Source: Pterois miles (taxonomy: Eukaryota > Chordata > Actinopteri > Perciformes > Scorpaenidae). From it: 64,000 nucleotides of DNA. The position numbers and the translations under genes were made by a program. Below are positions 36,495-50,253 of the stretch, piece after piece; within the stretch, counting starts at the first letter, position 1, and the number at the start of each line of letters is the position of its first letter. The notes beneath the pieces were generated by a model that made no database searches, was not told the origin of the DNA, and saw nothing but the letters and a program-made list of their open reading frames with translations. Where the stretch lies: the NCBI GenBank assembly GCA_947000775.1, contig CAMQGK010000634.1, positions 18,434,501-18,498,500 of the forward strand, given 5' to 3'.

Positions 36495-39400
36495 CTGAAA
36501 GACAAAAACACTCATCAGTGAGCTGCTACAGATTTATGTGAAGATGACAGTGATGTGAAAACCAACGAGAGGCATTTGTGAAGAACATTTGTGTTGGAAT
36601 GATGTTAAAAAAAACACTGATGCACTGATGTTTTTACACCCTTTTTCTTTATTTAGACACTAACTCCTCACCAAAACCAACCCTAATTACACACCTTCTT
36701 TCACTTTCAGCTCCTTCATTTCACCTCTGTATTAAAAACACTGTTTCCATGTCTCTCTGCTCTTCAAGCTCCAAGCAGCCTGAACATATATTTGCCTATT
36801 AAGAGCAGACATCATATGGAAATGTCATTGTGCTGTGCCGCGCTGCCAGGGCTGGGCCGTTTAGTGGCTCTGTGGTTAGAGGCAGTATTCTGCTGAACAC
36901 CACTTCAAAGGTCCTGTGTTCCTCTGGTTCACTTTATTTCACCACAAGGCTTGTGCAAAAGAGGCACACAGGGAGGATCAATCCTTTCCTCCCAGCTACC
37001 ACACGATGCATCTTCCAAAAGTTCCCCTCTGGGAATTAAAGCCAGAGAAACCAGGACTGCAAGCGTAGCTCCTTCATCCAAGTGGTGGCCTGAACTCCTC
37101 TGTAACAACATACTGCATGTTTGCAGCAAAATGGACTGTTATCCCATCTCAGTATTACTGGGACATATGTGCATTTTGGATGATTCTGCACCTCACAATT
37201 TAGGTCCAATACCAGCATTCAGTGTCAATACAGGAAGCGGCAGGGCGGTGGAAAGGAAGGGTGAATGGGCGTGTAGCTAATGGGAATCTGATGCCGTTGA
37301 CCACTGTTTGCGTCATGTTGCAGACCTGCAACTATGTTTATGTCTTTTTATTACCCCTACCCATGATCTTTACCTAACCTTAACCAAGTGATTTACAGTA
37401 GTTGACTAAACTTAACCATACCTAAATCATGTTTCATGAAAAAGAACAAGCAAGAATTTAAAAAAAATGTTGGTATTGGACTTTTATACTGAACATATTC
37501 TGGATTACTGGTATTTTTTTGTAGGATTGTCCAATATGGACGTTCTTCCAACATCTCCTTCTACCACATCCCAGTCCAGTAATCTCTTGACTAACTTCTA
37601 TCATCTTCCATCTGTGCGCTGGAATTTCTAACTTTGATAAAATACCTTGAAAAATATTGATATTTGATACCATTTTTGATAACACGGAAAAATTGACACA
37701 ACACTGATGGCATAACATTTCTCTCAAGAGAGAGCAGAAAGTGTATCTGCTACCCGTGTGTCAATACTATGGAAAATTAGTATTGAAACGGTTTCAAATA
37801 TCCAGTGTTTATCTATTGATACTTTTGATATTTTTGACAATACTAATCAATGCAATCAAGTTCCAATAAAGAGCCATGTCCAAGCTCCATTTAGTATATT
37901 TTTTTTGCAGTTTTGCTAATCCCACTGAGAATCAATACCAAACTCTTGTTGGTCCTATTTGTGGGTTTTGTTGCTTTAAGCTCATTGATTTAGACATTTG
38001 GTTGAATCTTAACGGCTCTCACCAATCCTTGACCCCATATAAAACCAGTCAGCTGTTTCCAGCTCCTGTTTCCGATCATGTATAAAGGTTTTGTTGCTGT
38101 TAGGTGTGTTTGAATGTTTCTCACGCCCTTGGTCATCAAAAATTGGTTCAGCTGGTAACCTATACCAAAATAAAGAAGTGCTATTTTAGATTGAACACCC
38201 TTGTTGGACAGCGACCAAGACTTTAAATAGCTTTTATTGATGCATGCTGGATGATCCCTGATTCCCTTTGCCCAGGATGCAACAGCACTAAAACTGCTTC
38301 CCATTTTAAATCATACCATGTATATGTGTGTGTGTTTATGTGCTCTCAGAGGACTCCTTTGTGCTTTTGCCTGGAGCGTGCACTGGTATTCAGACGCAGG
38401 AACACGGAGGATGGAAGGACGATTTGATTTTAGCTCTCAGCATTTAAAGCTCAGTCACTGAATAATGATTCCACTTTTTGCGTGGGTGGGTTGATGTGCA
38501 CAGAAGGGAATTAGCTCACAATTATACCTTTTGAAATTACAATACCTAATGCAAGACAAGTGGCAAGTGTGGTACATTACGTGCTCTATTACCTTTTTCA
38601 ACTGGAGTTTTTCATATAAATCATTAAAACACAGGAATCAGATAAGCAATAAACAGAGACCTAAGCTCAAAAATTCTACTTAACATAAGTGACACTCACG
38701 CCTTGTTTGCCTATATCTCATTTGCATTTGTTCACACACACACACGCTTGACACTCATACACACTTGCACACAAGGCTACCCGGCCTTCATCCTCATTCC
38801 TGAGCTGTTAAGAGGCATTTACACAACCTGCATTTTAAGCATCTTCTCAGCCTCTCTACAGACGAGCGTCCCCTTCGACCTCTTCCTCTGAAATCTCCCT
38901 CCGCGTCTTAGCGAGAGGGTCTCGCTCTGAAATCCCCCTTCGTTAAGGAAACAGACAAGAAAGGCGGAGAAACGAGGGAATACGGCAGAACATTTCAAAG
39001 CTTGTCATCTATTAGTATAGAAGTACGTGCGCTGTGGAATCAGAGGGCTGAAGTCATACAGTATGCAAATGTGAAAACATCAGAGGTGTTATATCAAACT
39101 GAAATTCTCACTTTATTAGTATTTGTGTTTTACACTTTGATGTCAATGTGATCCTCTATAGATTACTGTCCAACAAAGCCAAAGCACAGTCGTTGAAAAC
39201 TGATACCATATAGAATTAGTATGCCATAGAAATGAGCAATTTTTGAAGAAAACGGTTTGCAAGGGCAACAAAACCAAGGCAGAAACCAAGCTGCAGTGCC
39301 TGCACTTTGGATACGCTAACTCGGGATATGAACGGTTTTCTGTATTTGAATAATCAATAACTTTGACAAAAATGTAACTCCCGATAAACTAGTCCTGCTC

Positions 39401-39586
39401 AAAACTAGCTTAGCTTAGCAGAGTAACAGTAACAGCAGAAATTCATATGATCTAATGTGGTTAAACTAACGGTACCTAAGTCACATATTAAATGTATTCA
39501 GTTAAAGATTCATTTATAACACTTGCTCATAAGTCTAAACACTTAAAAGCGAAAACACTTTTTGTTTGCAGATACTGCATTTTAGT

Positions 39587-40090
39587 CAGTGATGGAATGC
39601 AAGTAATATTTACTCAAGTACTGTATGTATGTAAAATTTGGAGGTAATTGTACTTTGCACGAGTGTTTCCATGTTCTCCCACGTTAAACTTCTACTCCAC
39701 TACATCTCAGAGAAAAATATTGTACTTTTTACTCTACTATGTTTATCTGACAGCTTTAGCTACTTTGTTACTTCATATTAATAATACAAAATATAAATCA
39801 GCTAATAAATGATGAAATATTAGTATAGCTTAGCTTAAAGTGCCCAGCAGTATATAAAGTAAATAGCTCCACCTTTACTAGTTGCAACATTAATGCATCA
39901 ATAATTATAATCCAGTGACATAGTTTTCTGATATTTTGCATGAGTACTTTAACATACTTTAAGTATATTTTGATGCTAATACCTTTGTACATTTACTATA
40001 TTTTGAATGCACGTACTTTTACATGTACGTTTACACTGTGGTATTATTACTTTTAATTGATAAAATATCTGAGGACTTCCTCCACCTCTG
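39587..40090. mobile_element. Non-autonomous hAT-type element with perfect 8-bp target duplication
   Basis: Ends CAGTGATGGAATGCAAGTAA and TTCCTCCACCTCTG are imperfect inverted repeats of the CAGTGGTGGAA type. The interior has many AAGTACT and GTACTTTT units and ATTAATGCATCAATAATTAT. Flanked by identical ATTTTAGT at 39,579-39,586 and 40,091-40,098. No transposase. A related fragment lies in iyd intron at about 62,630-62,880. Confidence 0.85.
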
Positions 40091-40576
40091 ATTTTAGTTG
40101 CTTTAGATTTTACAGAGTGCAGTAGCACAGCCTTTAAAACCTTTCTCCTCAACTTCCCTGTTTCTGTAGTTACTGCTCTCTTATGAAGCAGTATGGTTCT
40201 AGAAAATCCTCAGCCATTTTGGTGGCTAATTAGAAAAATTGAAAATGGCCAAATATTCTCAATTTAGGCCCCAAAAACGTCAATGGAAGAGGCTGAGCAA
40301 GCTTCACTCCTTCAGGACAGATGAAACCCATTAGAGATCCAAACTCGAATTTCAAGAGCGAATCATCACAGACGGCTGCTCCTTCTTCAAAGGTCAGCTT
40401 GTTTACACCTCACAGCAGCTACCTGCCAGTTCTGAAATGTGAGCAGGGCACAGAGGTCGCAGCCTCTGCCATGAATGCCAAAAACAAGATAAGAGATGTA
40501 TTAAAAAACCAACAGTGAGTGGTGTCCTGCTTGCACGCTCTGGTCTACTAGTTTCTATGAGCTACAGAGAGAAGCT

Positions 40577-41218
40577 TTAAAGCTTCAGTAGGCATTTTTT
40601 GCATCATTGGGCAAAAACTACATAATAACCTTTCAGCATATTGTAATTCAAGTGTGCTGAGAGAAAACTAGACTGTTGCACCTCCTCATGGCTCTGTTTT
40701 CAGGCTTTAAAAAATCTGGCCTGTGACGGAAGACTTTGACCAATCACAGGTCATTTCAGAGAGACAGCGTTCCTATTGGCTCTGCTTCAGCTGGTGGGCG
40801 GTGCTTGGTATTCCCTCAACTGAGCTCAACATGGCTGCCAGGTCACAAACTTTCTCATTTTGCAGCTAAACCGTGCACTACAAGATCATTCTGAAAACAT
40901 TTGAGGCAATAAATAGGCATTAACGTAACATAATATTGATTCATATTTTATCAGCACTGCCTAGTTTGACTGTTTGATCAGAGTTTGCAAGTGATTGACA
41001 GCATAGACAGAAGCAGGACTCTAGGTCAGCTCTGATTGGTTGTTTTCCTCCAGTCTGTGAAATTTTGCAGATGCCATTAGGAGCAATGGAGGACACAGAG
41101 GCACATGATTATTTAATCATATTACCTTTTGCATGTACTACTGTCAGGATATAGCAACCATTTTATAAAAATAACTTTTTAAGTCATGTTTGCTCCAATT
41201 TTGCCTACTGCAGCTTTA
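40577..41218. repeat. Inverted-repeat element, TTAAAGC-CAGTAGGC ends
   Basis: Left end TTTAAAGCTTCAGTAGGCA and right end TGCCTACTGCAGCTTTAA are inverted repeats around about 640 bp with TGACCAATCACAGG and CTATTGGCTCTGC motifs. Non-coding. Confidence 0.75.
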
Positions 41219-41285
41219 ACCTAATAACAGAGATGAATACGTGATAACTATCTATCTATGTATAGTAAGGTGGTCTGACTGCTGA

Positions 41286-41307
41286 GTGTGTGTGTGTGTG
41301 TGTGTGT
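41286..41307. repeat. (GT)11 microsatellite
   Basis: Short uninterrupted GT run; a related CACACATACACACA stretch lies at 41,440-41,472. Confidence 0.9.
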
Positions 41308-42195
41308 CTGGCTATTCCACTTGTCAGCAGGCCGTCCGTCACAGTCTGTCACTGTGATTGGTGATGACTAGGGCAAGCGTGGCCTGTGTGTGTGAAGCAT
41401 GACTGCAGGCGATCGCCAACGACGTGCAAATCTTCTCTCTCACACACACACACATACACACATACACACACACCCATCAATCAGAGAAATGCTCACCACA
41501 GAGCTTTGTCTCTGTGGAGCTTGCGAGAAAGTACTTAAGTGTGTAAAATACACTTCATGCAATGACAAGAATGGACACACTCACACATTTAACGTGCAGA
41601 TAAACACTGAACTTGTCGCCGTGCTGCTGGTGATTGAGAGTCTGAGATAGTCGCGGTCACACCCACTGCCCCTGGGGAAAATAATTTTCCATCTTGCCAG
41701 CAGTGGAAGGGTGACAAAATGACAGCGCACAATGCCAGGAGACATAAAGGGACAGGCGAGAGACACAGGAATTCATTTGAAATAGTGCAGAAACAAGATG
41801 CAATTTTGCCTGGATTTCATAAGACGATAGAGAGACACGTTGAAAAATAAGGATTCATACAGCAAATACAGAACCTCATCCCAAAAGCACATATTTTATG
41901 GGAAATATAGCTAGGTATTCCTACATTGTTTGCAATAACAGGAGATGCTTTTGTTGTTTTTTTATATGATCCCAAGCAGCCGAAACAATACAAATAATAT
42001 AAACTAGACAGAAAAAAGAATAATTTGCAAACTGCATACAAAGTTTTCCAGAGTAGGTTGGACATTCAAACAACACAAACACAAAAGGTAAAATATTATT
42101 TAAAAAATAAATATTTTTTTAATTGGGAAAATATGTATAATTTTGTTATTTTTCTTATTATTTTTCTTATTTTTATGTTTTAATGTTTTTGAATG

Positions 42196-42542
42196 TAGAA
42201 GAAGAAGAAGAAGAAGATAGTCCTTTATTAGTCCCACTAGGGGAAATTCAATTTTTTCACTCTGTTGTTAACTTATACACGGTACATGCAGACCCGAACA
42301 CACACATGCACAAACATGCAACAATGGAGAGATGTCAGAGTGATGGGGCTGCTCCTGACAAGCGCCCTGAGCAGTTGGGGGTTTGGTGCCTTGCTCAGGG
42401 GCACCTCGGCAGTGCCCAAGAGGTAAACTGGCACCTCTCCAGCTACCAGTTCACACTCAGTTCTTGGTCCATGTCGGGACTTGAACCGGTGACCCTCCGG
42501 TTCCCAAGCCAACTCCCTACAGACTGAGCTACTGCCGCCCCC
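42196..42542 (-). mobile_element. tRNA-derived SINE, family B, copy 2
   Basis: Complete minus-strand copy: GGGGGCGGCAGTAGCTCAGT head, GGTTCAAGTCCCGACATGG, body, and GGACTAATAAAGGACTATCT plus a CTT repeat tail. Nearly identical to the copies at 46,727 and 55,240. Confidence 0.88.
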
Positions 42543-42556
42543 ACTAAAGGAGAGTA

Positions 42557-42602
42557 CGAGCTAGCCAGGAGTCGAACCTAGAATCTTCTGATCCGTAGTC
42601 AG
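42557..42602 (-). pseudogene. tRNA-Arg(ACG) 3'-half pseudogene
   Basis: The minus strand reads CTGACTACGGATCAGAAGA, TTCTAGGTTCGACTCCTGG, CTAGCTCG: anticodon loop with ACG, variable loop, T arm with GGTTCGACTCC, and 3' acceptor strand of a tRNA-Arg. The 5' half (acceptor strand and D arm) is replaced by unrelated sequence, so it cannot fold into a full cloverleaf. It lies 14 bp from the head end of the SINE at 42,196-42,542. It may come from a tRNA fragment or a decayed tRNA-Arg-derived SINE. Confidence 0.65.
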
Positions 42603-44000
42603 TTGAAGGACACTATTAATCTTTGGAAATGAAGATATTCACAGAAAATGACAAATGCAAAATCATTCTTGCTTGATGTTAGTGATGTTACATTAGATTG
42701 TTACCTCTTTGTGCGTATTATCTGCATTATCTTAGTTAAAAAGTATGATTGCTTTTGAAATAAGTGCCTAAATAGGGCTCTGCACCATTTTTGTAAAAGT
42801 TTACGATGTGATAGTATGAAATTGGGCAGAAACAACAATTTGTATGTGCGTATTACAGAAGCAACATTTGTTACAGATGATTTGTGTTTGAATATGTAGA
42901 AGAAAACCGCAGTGATGAAAACAGGAAAGGAGTCAGTGTGTATCCTGATGTGTAGACGACAGTGTGTGAAAGAGAGATAACAAGGAGCAAATTGTTGTAA
43001 CGAAGGCCACTTCTGAGTCGACTCTGTGTGAGAGCCAGCAAGCAAAAGAGAGAGTGACAAGCCAGCCAGTGTGTTTGTTTCTGTGTTTTTGTGTGCAGAG
43101 AAAAGTGTGTTTGCATGTTTTTCAGACCAACAGCCAAACAGCCGGCAGCGTTTTCAGTCTGGTTTGTCTGCGATGAGGTGAATCAGAGCTAATGTGAGCG
43201 TCCCGACCCCGTGACTCACCGCAAACTCTATTCAGACTCTATTCAAAGACTCTCCACGAACAAAGAGTCAAGCTCCTTGTGACAGGGAATCACTTCACTC
43301 GGCCGAGTGATTCATGATTATTGCTATTTATAACCTACTTACATGAACTAGAACTACCAGTTGAAGAGATTAATTGCTGGGGACTGTTATATATATATAT
43401 ATATGGATTCTTTTAAAAGTTTTATTTTATGCCATGCACATAAGTCCACAATCTACAGTTAATGATTAGGTAATGGCTGGGTAGCTAGTGGCTAGCTTGT
43501 GATTGAAATCCCACTGCAGAACTCTGGTTCACCTCCAGAAAAGTCTGTTTGGCAGCCTGTCAAGTTGTAGTTCATCAAAAAAAGCACACAACACAGCTGT
43601 CCCTGAAAAATGACTAGCCTATAGCTCTGCTGCAAAGGGAAAATAAATGGGAAAAGTTAACTAACCTGCTACTTTTCTTTACTTTGTCACCTCTGTTTTA
43701 CACAGAGCTGTGTTTCAATCAATGCAAAAATGCTGAAATGTAAAAACGTTCATGAAAAAACAAACCTATCTCAAAAATACAGTATATACATGCACTTAAA
43801 CATGTCAACTTTGACTTTTTGACATTATTTGGCCAAGAAAAAGAAATTGGCAAAACAGAAACAAGGTTTAAAAAGAGCATGCAGTAACACATAGCAATAA
43901 TGAAATATATTGTATGGGCTATATTGTAGCCTATGCATAAAAACATACTAGTAAACATAGTCAAACCCATTGCCAGAGTAGTCTATATAAGATAAGTAAG

Positions 44001-44087
44001 GGATAATGTACAGCAAGCTGGTCATAGTTGTGAAATAATCATTATATCATTATTTCACAATGATGACACGCTAGCTGTACATTATCC
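44001..44087. repeat. Near-perfect 87-bp palindrome
   Basis: Left arm GGATAATGTACAGCAAGCTG... and right arm ...GCTAGCTGTACATTATCC pair through TTGTGAAATAAT / ATTATTTCACAA around a loop of about 10 bases. It may be the end or centre of a larger dispersed element that continues through TTGACCAATCAGAATCAAG near 44,170. Confidence 0.8.
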
Positions 44088-46726
44088 TGCTTATTACACA
44101 GCTACTTATGTAATAAAGTCCGACATCAGAGCTGCACCCATCGCAACAAATGGGTTGTTGATCGCCATGATTGACCAATCAGAATCAAGTATTCACCAAA
44201 GCCGTGTAATAGCATTGTAATAATAGCTTAGCAGTAGTGCTATGTCGGGTACCCGCTTCTGTTACATGAAACCTCTCCCTGCAGGAATTAAACTTTTTGC
44301 TCATTATGGCTATTTGTAGGTTGAAAGTGTGAGGTTTGAAGACGGTATTATGAAGAGAGAGATAATACCACCGAGTATTTTAAGCACTATAGCACCACTC
44401 CGGTCCAGGCGGTCGCAGAGCGGCATGCTACTGTGGCTAACAGACTTTGTCAAGACAATCATGGCAGCTGTCAGGTACAGATGGAGGCTTAGCAGTTGAC
44501 ACCGCTGTCTATCAGTTGTCATTTTCTCTCCAGGCATTTTCAGTGTGAGAGAGAGAAAAGTTGTGTGGTTATGTTCCAGAGGTGCAAAGAGCACAGGAAC
44601 GTTCAGTCTCTGCCTGTAGGTATACTGAAACTGACTGTCTTGATCATGCAAATCCCACATAACTTAGATAATACTGAGTGTACACACACACACACGTGTT
44701 CTGGTAAATAAAATAATAACACCCAGGCCCTCTTTAAACAAGTGATAACGATTATAGAGAAACATGGTGGTGCAGGAAGAAAGTAAGGTGACTTTTAATA
44801 GTAAATGCTATTTAATGCTAAAATATTCAGATAATATTGTAAACAAGGAAAAGTCATTAAAAAAGTATAGTTGGCACAAAAGAGACAAAGAAAAGAAAGC
44901 AAAGGACAGAACGATGTTCATATCAAGGGATGTTTGTTAAATTAGGGACAATGCAGAGACGAAAGTAACAGAGAGGTAAACAAGACTGCAAAAGGGAATG
45001 AAAAGAATGAAAGCAGTAATTAGAGGAGAAAATAAGATGCAGGGAGATGGGGAGCGCACAGATAAGTGGGTCACTGTGATGATGAGGCAGAGGAGGATTG
45101 TGCAACACAGTAAAACCTCACAGCTCAGCTTTCTTCCTCTCTCTGCGCCGCCATGCTGTGTCACATCAAAAGGATGAATTCATCTTAAGAGACTGTGCGA
45201 GCTGAGAGAGAAGCTGCTGCACGCCGGAGGACGAAGGGTGAGGGCGGGCCGAGTGAAAAAGAGCTGAGGCCTCGAGGATCAAGGTAAACAAGACGACAAA
45301 GGTTTCCATGTTTCAGAAATAAAATAGATACTTGGAACAGTAAGGACAGAAGGTGCAATGGTAGAAAGAAGTGTTTCTACAGCTATTTTCCCCTCGCTTC
45401 CTCCCTCCTCCCCCTCCAGCGATGCAATTTGCTGAAACTATACAGCACGGATGATGTGACTTCACCGGATAAAGTTAGCTGCCGCAGCAAAAGCTCTTTC
45501 CCACGCTGATTCAGCTGTGCTCTAGAGGACATTGTATATCAGAGAGGGGAGCTGCTAGGAAAAAGAGGGTTGGGAGGGCGGAAAAAATCCTCAAGGAGAT
45601 TCCCAGTCAAAAATAACAATGATTCTGCATGCTAGAAGCTAATTATGATGGAAATGTCTTAATCATTTATTCACTGCTCATTGTGGGTGGTTGCCTCTCA
45701 CAATAAGGTTGTGGTCCTGAAGTGGTTTGGTCAGCTAGGTGTTGCGTACAACCATGTCCTCGTCTTGCTCGTCATGTACCTACGTGTACTTCTACATGTA
45801 CTACGTCATTTTCTGGGGATAAAGCCACAACCTTAGATGCAAGTTAGAGCCAGGACTGCAAGGGTTTAACGGCAGTCCCACCATAGAGAAGCTGCCTATG
45901 GTACAGTTTTTGATTTGCACTGTGATGTGCACTGAACCAATTTCAGACAAGTTTTAGACAAGTGGTTACTGTTGAATTGAAACAAAAGAAGACAAATGAG
46001 GCAACAACACTACTTCACTAGGTTTAGGCAATAAAACTACTCGGTCAGGTTTAGTCAAAAAATATTATGGTTTAGCTTAAAATTACTCTGACAGTGAAAA
46101 ACAACAAAACTACTTGGTTAGGTTTAGTAAAAATAAAATGACTATATAAGGCTGACTTCTAGTTTCACACAGAACCTGAATGGTGGTCTCTGGGGGGAAA
46201 GTCCTGCATTTGATTGGCCAATCCAACAACCTGCCTGCTGTAGTGGACTTTCTCACCTGTTATTATGAAACTTTCAATAACATTATTCCATGTAACTTTC
46301 ATTAAACCTATATTCTGCATCACCTGCTCTGCACATCACTAGTTGGACTAGTGTCATTTGCTGCAGCTTTTTATGGACTATCGTTACAAACATATTTGTG
46401 ATACGTCTAAGACAAAACACATTTCCCTCCAAATGTAATTGAGAATGCAGTTTAGTAGCATGGCAGCGTAAATTCGGGGAGACAGGGCTTTCCTCAGAAG
46501 TGCTTGTCGGATGGTTGAATATCCTCAGAAACCTCCACACCCACTTCACTGTGATTGACCAGCTGTGCAGATGTGAGAAAGAAGCCAGGTTTTGAACTTC
46601 TCTCTGTCTCTTTTTACTGTTACACAGCTATATCTGTCACTTTTAACACTATAAATGCATTCGAGGAAAGACTAAACAATATCAAACACAATCAATATCA
46701 TCTACTTTATTGCTAGAAAGACAATA

Positions 46727-47063
46727 GAAGAAGAAGAAGAAGAAGAAGATCTACCTTTATTAGTCCCACAATGGGGAAATTCAATTTACACTCTGTTAAA
46801 CTCATACATGGTACATGCAGACCTGAAACACACATACATGCATTAATGGAGAGATGTCAGAGTGAGGGGGCTGCTCCAGACAAGCGCCCCGAGCAGTTGG
46901 GGGTTTGGTGCCTTGCTCAGGGGCACCTCGGCAGTGCCCAAGAGGTAAACTGGCACCTCTCCAGCTACCAGTTCACACTCAGTTTTTGGTCCATGTCGGG
47001 ACTTGAACCGGTGACCCTCCGGTTCCCAAGCCAACTCCCTACAGACTGAGCTACTGCCGCCCC
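46727..47063 (-). mobile_element. tRNA-derived SINE, family B, copy 3
   Basis: Complete minus-strand copy: GGGGCGGCAGTAGCTCAGTC head, GGTTCAAGTCCCGACATGG, body, TGGGACTAATAAAGGTAGAT, then a (CTT)n tail. Confidence 0.88.
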
Positions 47064-50000
47064 TAATATCATGCGCACACAGCAGAAACACCACGGTGAG
47101 CTCACTAAACTGACCGCTCTCCCAGACCTCTGAAGCAGCAGTCAAACCAAGGATGTGACAAGAGGCTTCCTTATCGGCATCTCACATCCACCTTGGACAC
47201 TTATTTCTGAAAGCTTTGTGTAGCAGCTGCTGTTGCACACATACTGTTTTCCGCTACTGCTGCACAAGGTCACAATCCCTGAAATCATCTCATCCTCCTT
47301 TGGTCAAAATCCTGATTTAAAGCCTAGACAGAGGATTGCTGTGGATTCAACCATGAAAGTGCCAGCATCTGTCTTGCGACTCTATTTCACAGCTTTGTGA
47401 TTTGGGGGCGCTTGATTCATTTTACTGTGTTTACCAGGCTCTCGGTTCTTCCCTGAGGCTAATGCACTGACAGCTGGGGCCCATTTGGACCTTTGCTCTC
47501 GGTGCAAAGCCGGCAGCTTCCAGCCAAACTGGACTTAAAAAAACGTCAATAGCACCAAGGTCACACGCTGTCGGCCAGTCAAATTAATGGATTTATTCAA
47601 ATTCAGTGGCAATCAGAAAAGCCTTTGTTGTGATGTGAGAACATGGATTGTCAGCAGGGACATAGAAGCGATAAACTTACCAAGAATAACTTACACATTT
47701 AATAGAGCTTCCTTACTCATTGCTGCCAAATATGCATGTATGTCATTCAGCACATGCAAAGGTGGACATACAAATGAAGTACACATCCACATGAACGCAC
47801 CCCGTTGACTTTGAAAGTCAAAACAATAACCCTCCTTCTCTCCGTCTTTCCCTCAGTCTCCCTGTCGCAGACAGTTGTGAATGACGGCAATGTTTTTTTT
47901 TTTCTCAGTGCCACCCATAGAGAGTGACTCAGTGTTTGTTCACAGCAGCCAGTTTATAAATTGTGTCGGCCCGCTGACAATGAAACTAGTGATTAACTGG
48001 ATCATCTCGGGGTGGGAGGGGGATGTCATAGGAAGACACGAAAGTCAGTGTGCGACTGTGAAAATCTAACACAACCCTTACCTTTCACGGTCCCAGCGGC
48101 TTTCTATTTTTACAACTCGAGTTGCACAATTTGCATCTGGCATGTCACACAATTATGACTGCCACTTGCCATTTTAAGATTTTTTTTTTTCCGTACCAAT
48201 ATGTCTCAGTTATTAACCTGCAGACATTTTATTATTTCCATTTTTCACCCTATCCATCTATGCAGCAGGCAGACTGATATGCCTCCCTCAGGGTTTGTAG
48301 AAACATCCAAAACCCCACCATGACGGCATTGTAGTATCACAGCTAAGCTCATAAACACAGCATGAAGGGTTAATGTGTGGGAAACCATGAATGACAGGGA
48401 GGAAAGGGAACAGGGAAGATGTAATCTGACAGCAATAACAAAACAAAATAAGACAAAAACTTGCTCATTTCAACATTTTATTATATTTTGGGGTAATGTT
48501 CAGCATTACAGGTCTATTCTATGGTGACGTCATTCTTGGTGATGTTATCACACAATCCAACAATTAACCCACTTGTGCCCAGAGACTGTATTTAGTATGA
48601 TAAGGACAAATGCCATATTTGTTCTGACACTTTTATAAATAGTCACAGACATGATTATTAGAAAATAAATAAAATAAAATGAAATGAAATATTTTATTAC
48701 ACTGTATATGTGTGCATGTGCTTGATATTCAAGTTGTTATGAATTCATAGATACCAAATACTTGATTTTACTTGTAGTTTCATACCATACATCAAGTATA
48801 TTATATATTAAAAACTCACTGTTCAGCCGAACCGTTTGACCGATGTTGAAAAACACTAATGGGTTAAACATTTTCGTACACTTGCAAGGCATATGTGATT
48901 AACAGTGTCAGCTACAGCACATAAAATGGCTAATCCACATGTATGTGAAAGCCACAGGGATGACAGCTGAACAAAAGGGAGAATCACGGAGAGGAGGAGG
49001 TGGAGGAGGATAAAAAAAAAACAGGTGGTTGGGTGTCCCGGTGGGTCAGAAGTTGAGACGAGAGAGAGGAGGTAAAGTGTAGAGAACGACAGCAGGATGA
49101 AGCATGCATGAAAAAAGGGGAACAAACGCATTGTAACCTTTGCAACAGATATTTGACACCTTTCTGCTGTTTATAAGCGTTTCAACAGCTGGTGGCTATC
49201 TGCTCACTAAAAGGCCCTTCTTGTCAACACCTCTGATTTGTTTGGCAGCAGATGCGTACGTCTGCAGGTGCTACGTGAAATGTGTCAACACGTGCTCGGT
49301 ACACAGGAGTGCTAAGCGAGCGTCTATTTCTGACCGTGTGTTTTTAAATGGCGAGGAGATAAATGTCCGTCCCTCCTGAGTACAGAAAACAAACACAACA
49401 ATGACCTTCCCCACACCAGATCCATAAACACACCACGGTCACCCATCAAAACTAACATCCCATTGACTAAATCTCCCAATGGGTGCATCTGTCAGCCCGG
49501 CTGTAATTTAATTAATGGCGGCCATTCTGGATCCAACTTCATAACATGTATTTGTTCCTCTTTTTCTGTTTAATTCCCACACTTTCTCTCTGCGCTTCCC
49601 CTGTGCTCCCTGCGCTTTTTGTACAATTTTGACCTTCAGCTGATTATGACCTGTAACACGAAGCCACCGTTTTCAAAAATAATGAGGTAATCAAGCTTAT
49701 CCCACTTGCTGTCATCCATCAGAGTGAGATGTATTCAACTGATCACTGATTTGAAACACATCCATCAACTGTCAGAGGTGATGGATGCACATTTTAATGG
49801 GCTAATAAAGGGAGGAATGATGAAGACACCCCATATATACCTGCAGCATAACAGCAGCCTAGATCATCCATTATTATCTGCTTACACCCACATAGAATAT
49901 CCTGTATAACAATGGTAACACAATACCTTTGTTTGTCAATATGCATGTGTTTCACCCCATGTGCGTGCTATTCCTAAACCTATTGAACGTTGCTAATGAC

Positions 50001-50253
50001 TTGGCTTGAATTGCACTGTTTACTCCTCCTCAGCTTCCCAATGAGGTTCACATGATATCTAGCCGTCCTCCTTCCCAGCAAGAAAAACATATAAGGTGAG
50101 CAAAGGAGAATGTTATTGACAAGGTCACAGGGAAAAGCAAGGGGGAGGAGAGGACATCATGATGTTAGAGTTGTTCCGATACCATGCGTCTGATACTGCC
50201 CAAAATTCAGGATTGGGTATCAGCGAGTAAGCCGGTCTATGCACCGTTTTAAT

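Noticed and set aside
42183..42527. Repeated open frames encoding CLAQGHLGSAQEVNWHLS at 42.2, 46.8 and 55.3 kb
   Set aside because: These are translations of the family-B SINE and are not genes.
45120..45290. GC-richer patch with CGCCGCCATG and GGTAAAC, resembling a first exon
   Set aside because: The frame from the ATG is short and no acceptor exon in phase was found; left unannotated.
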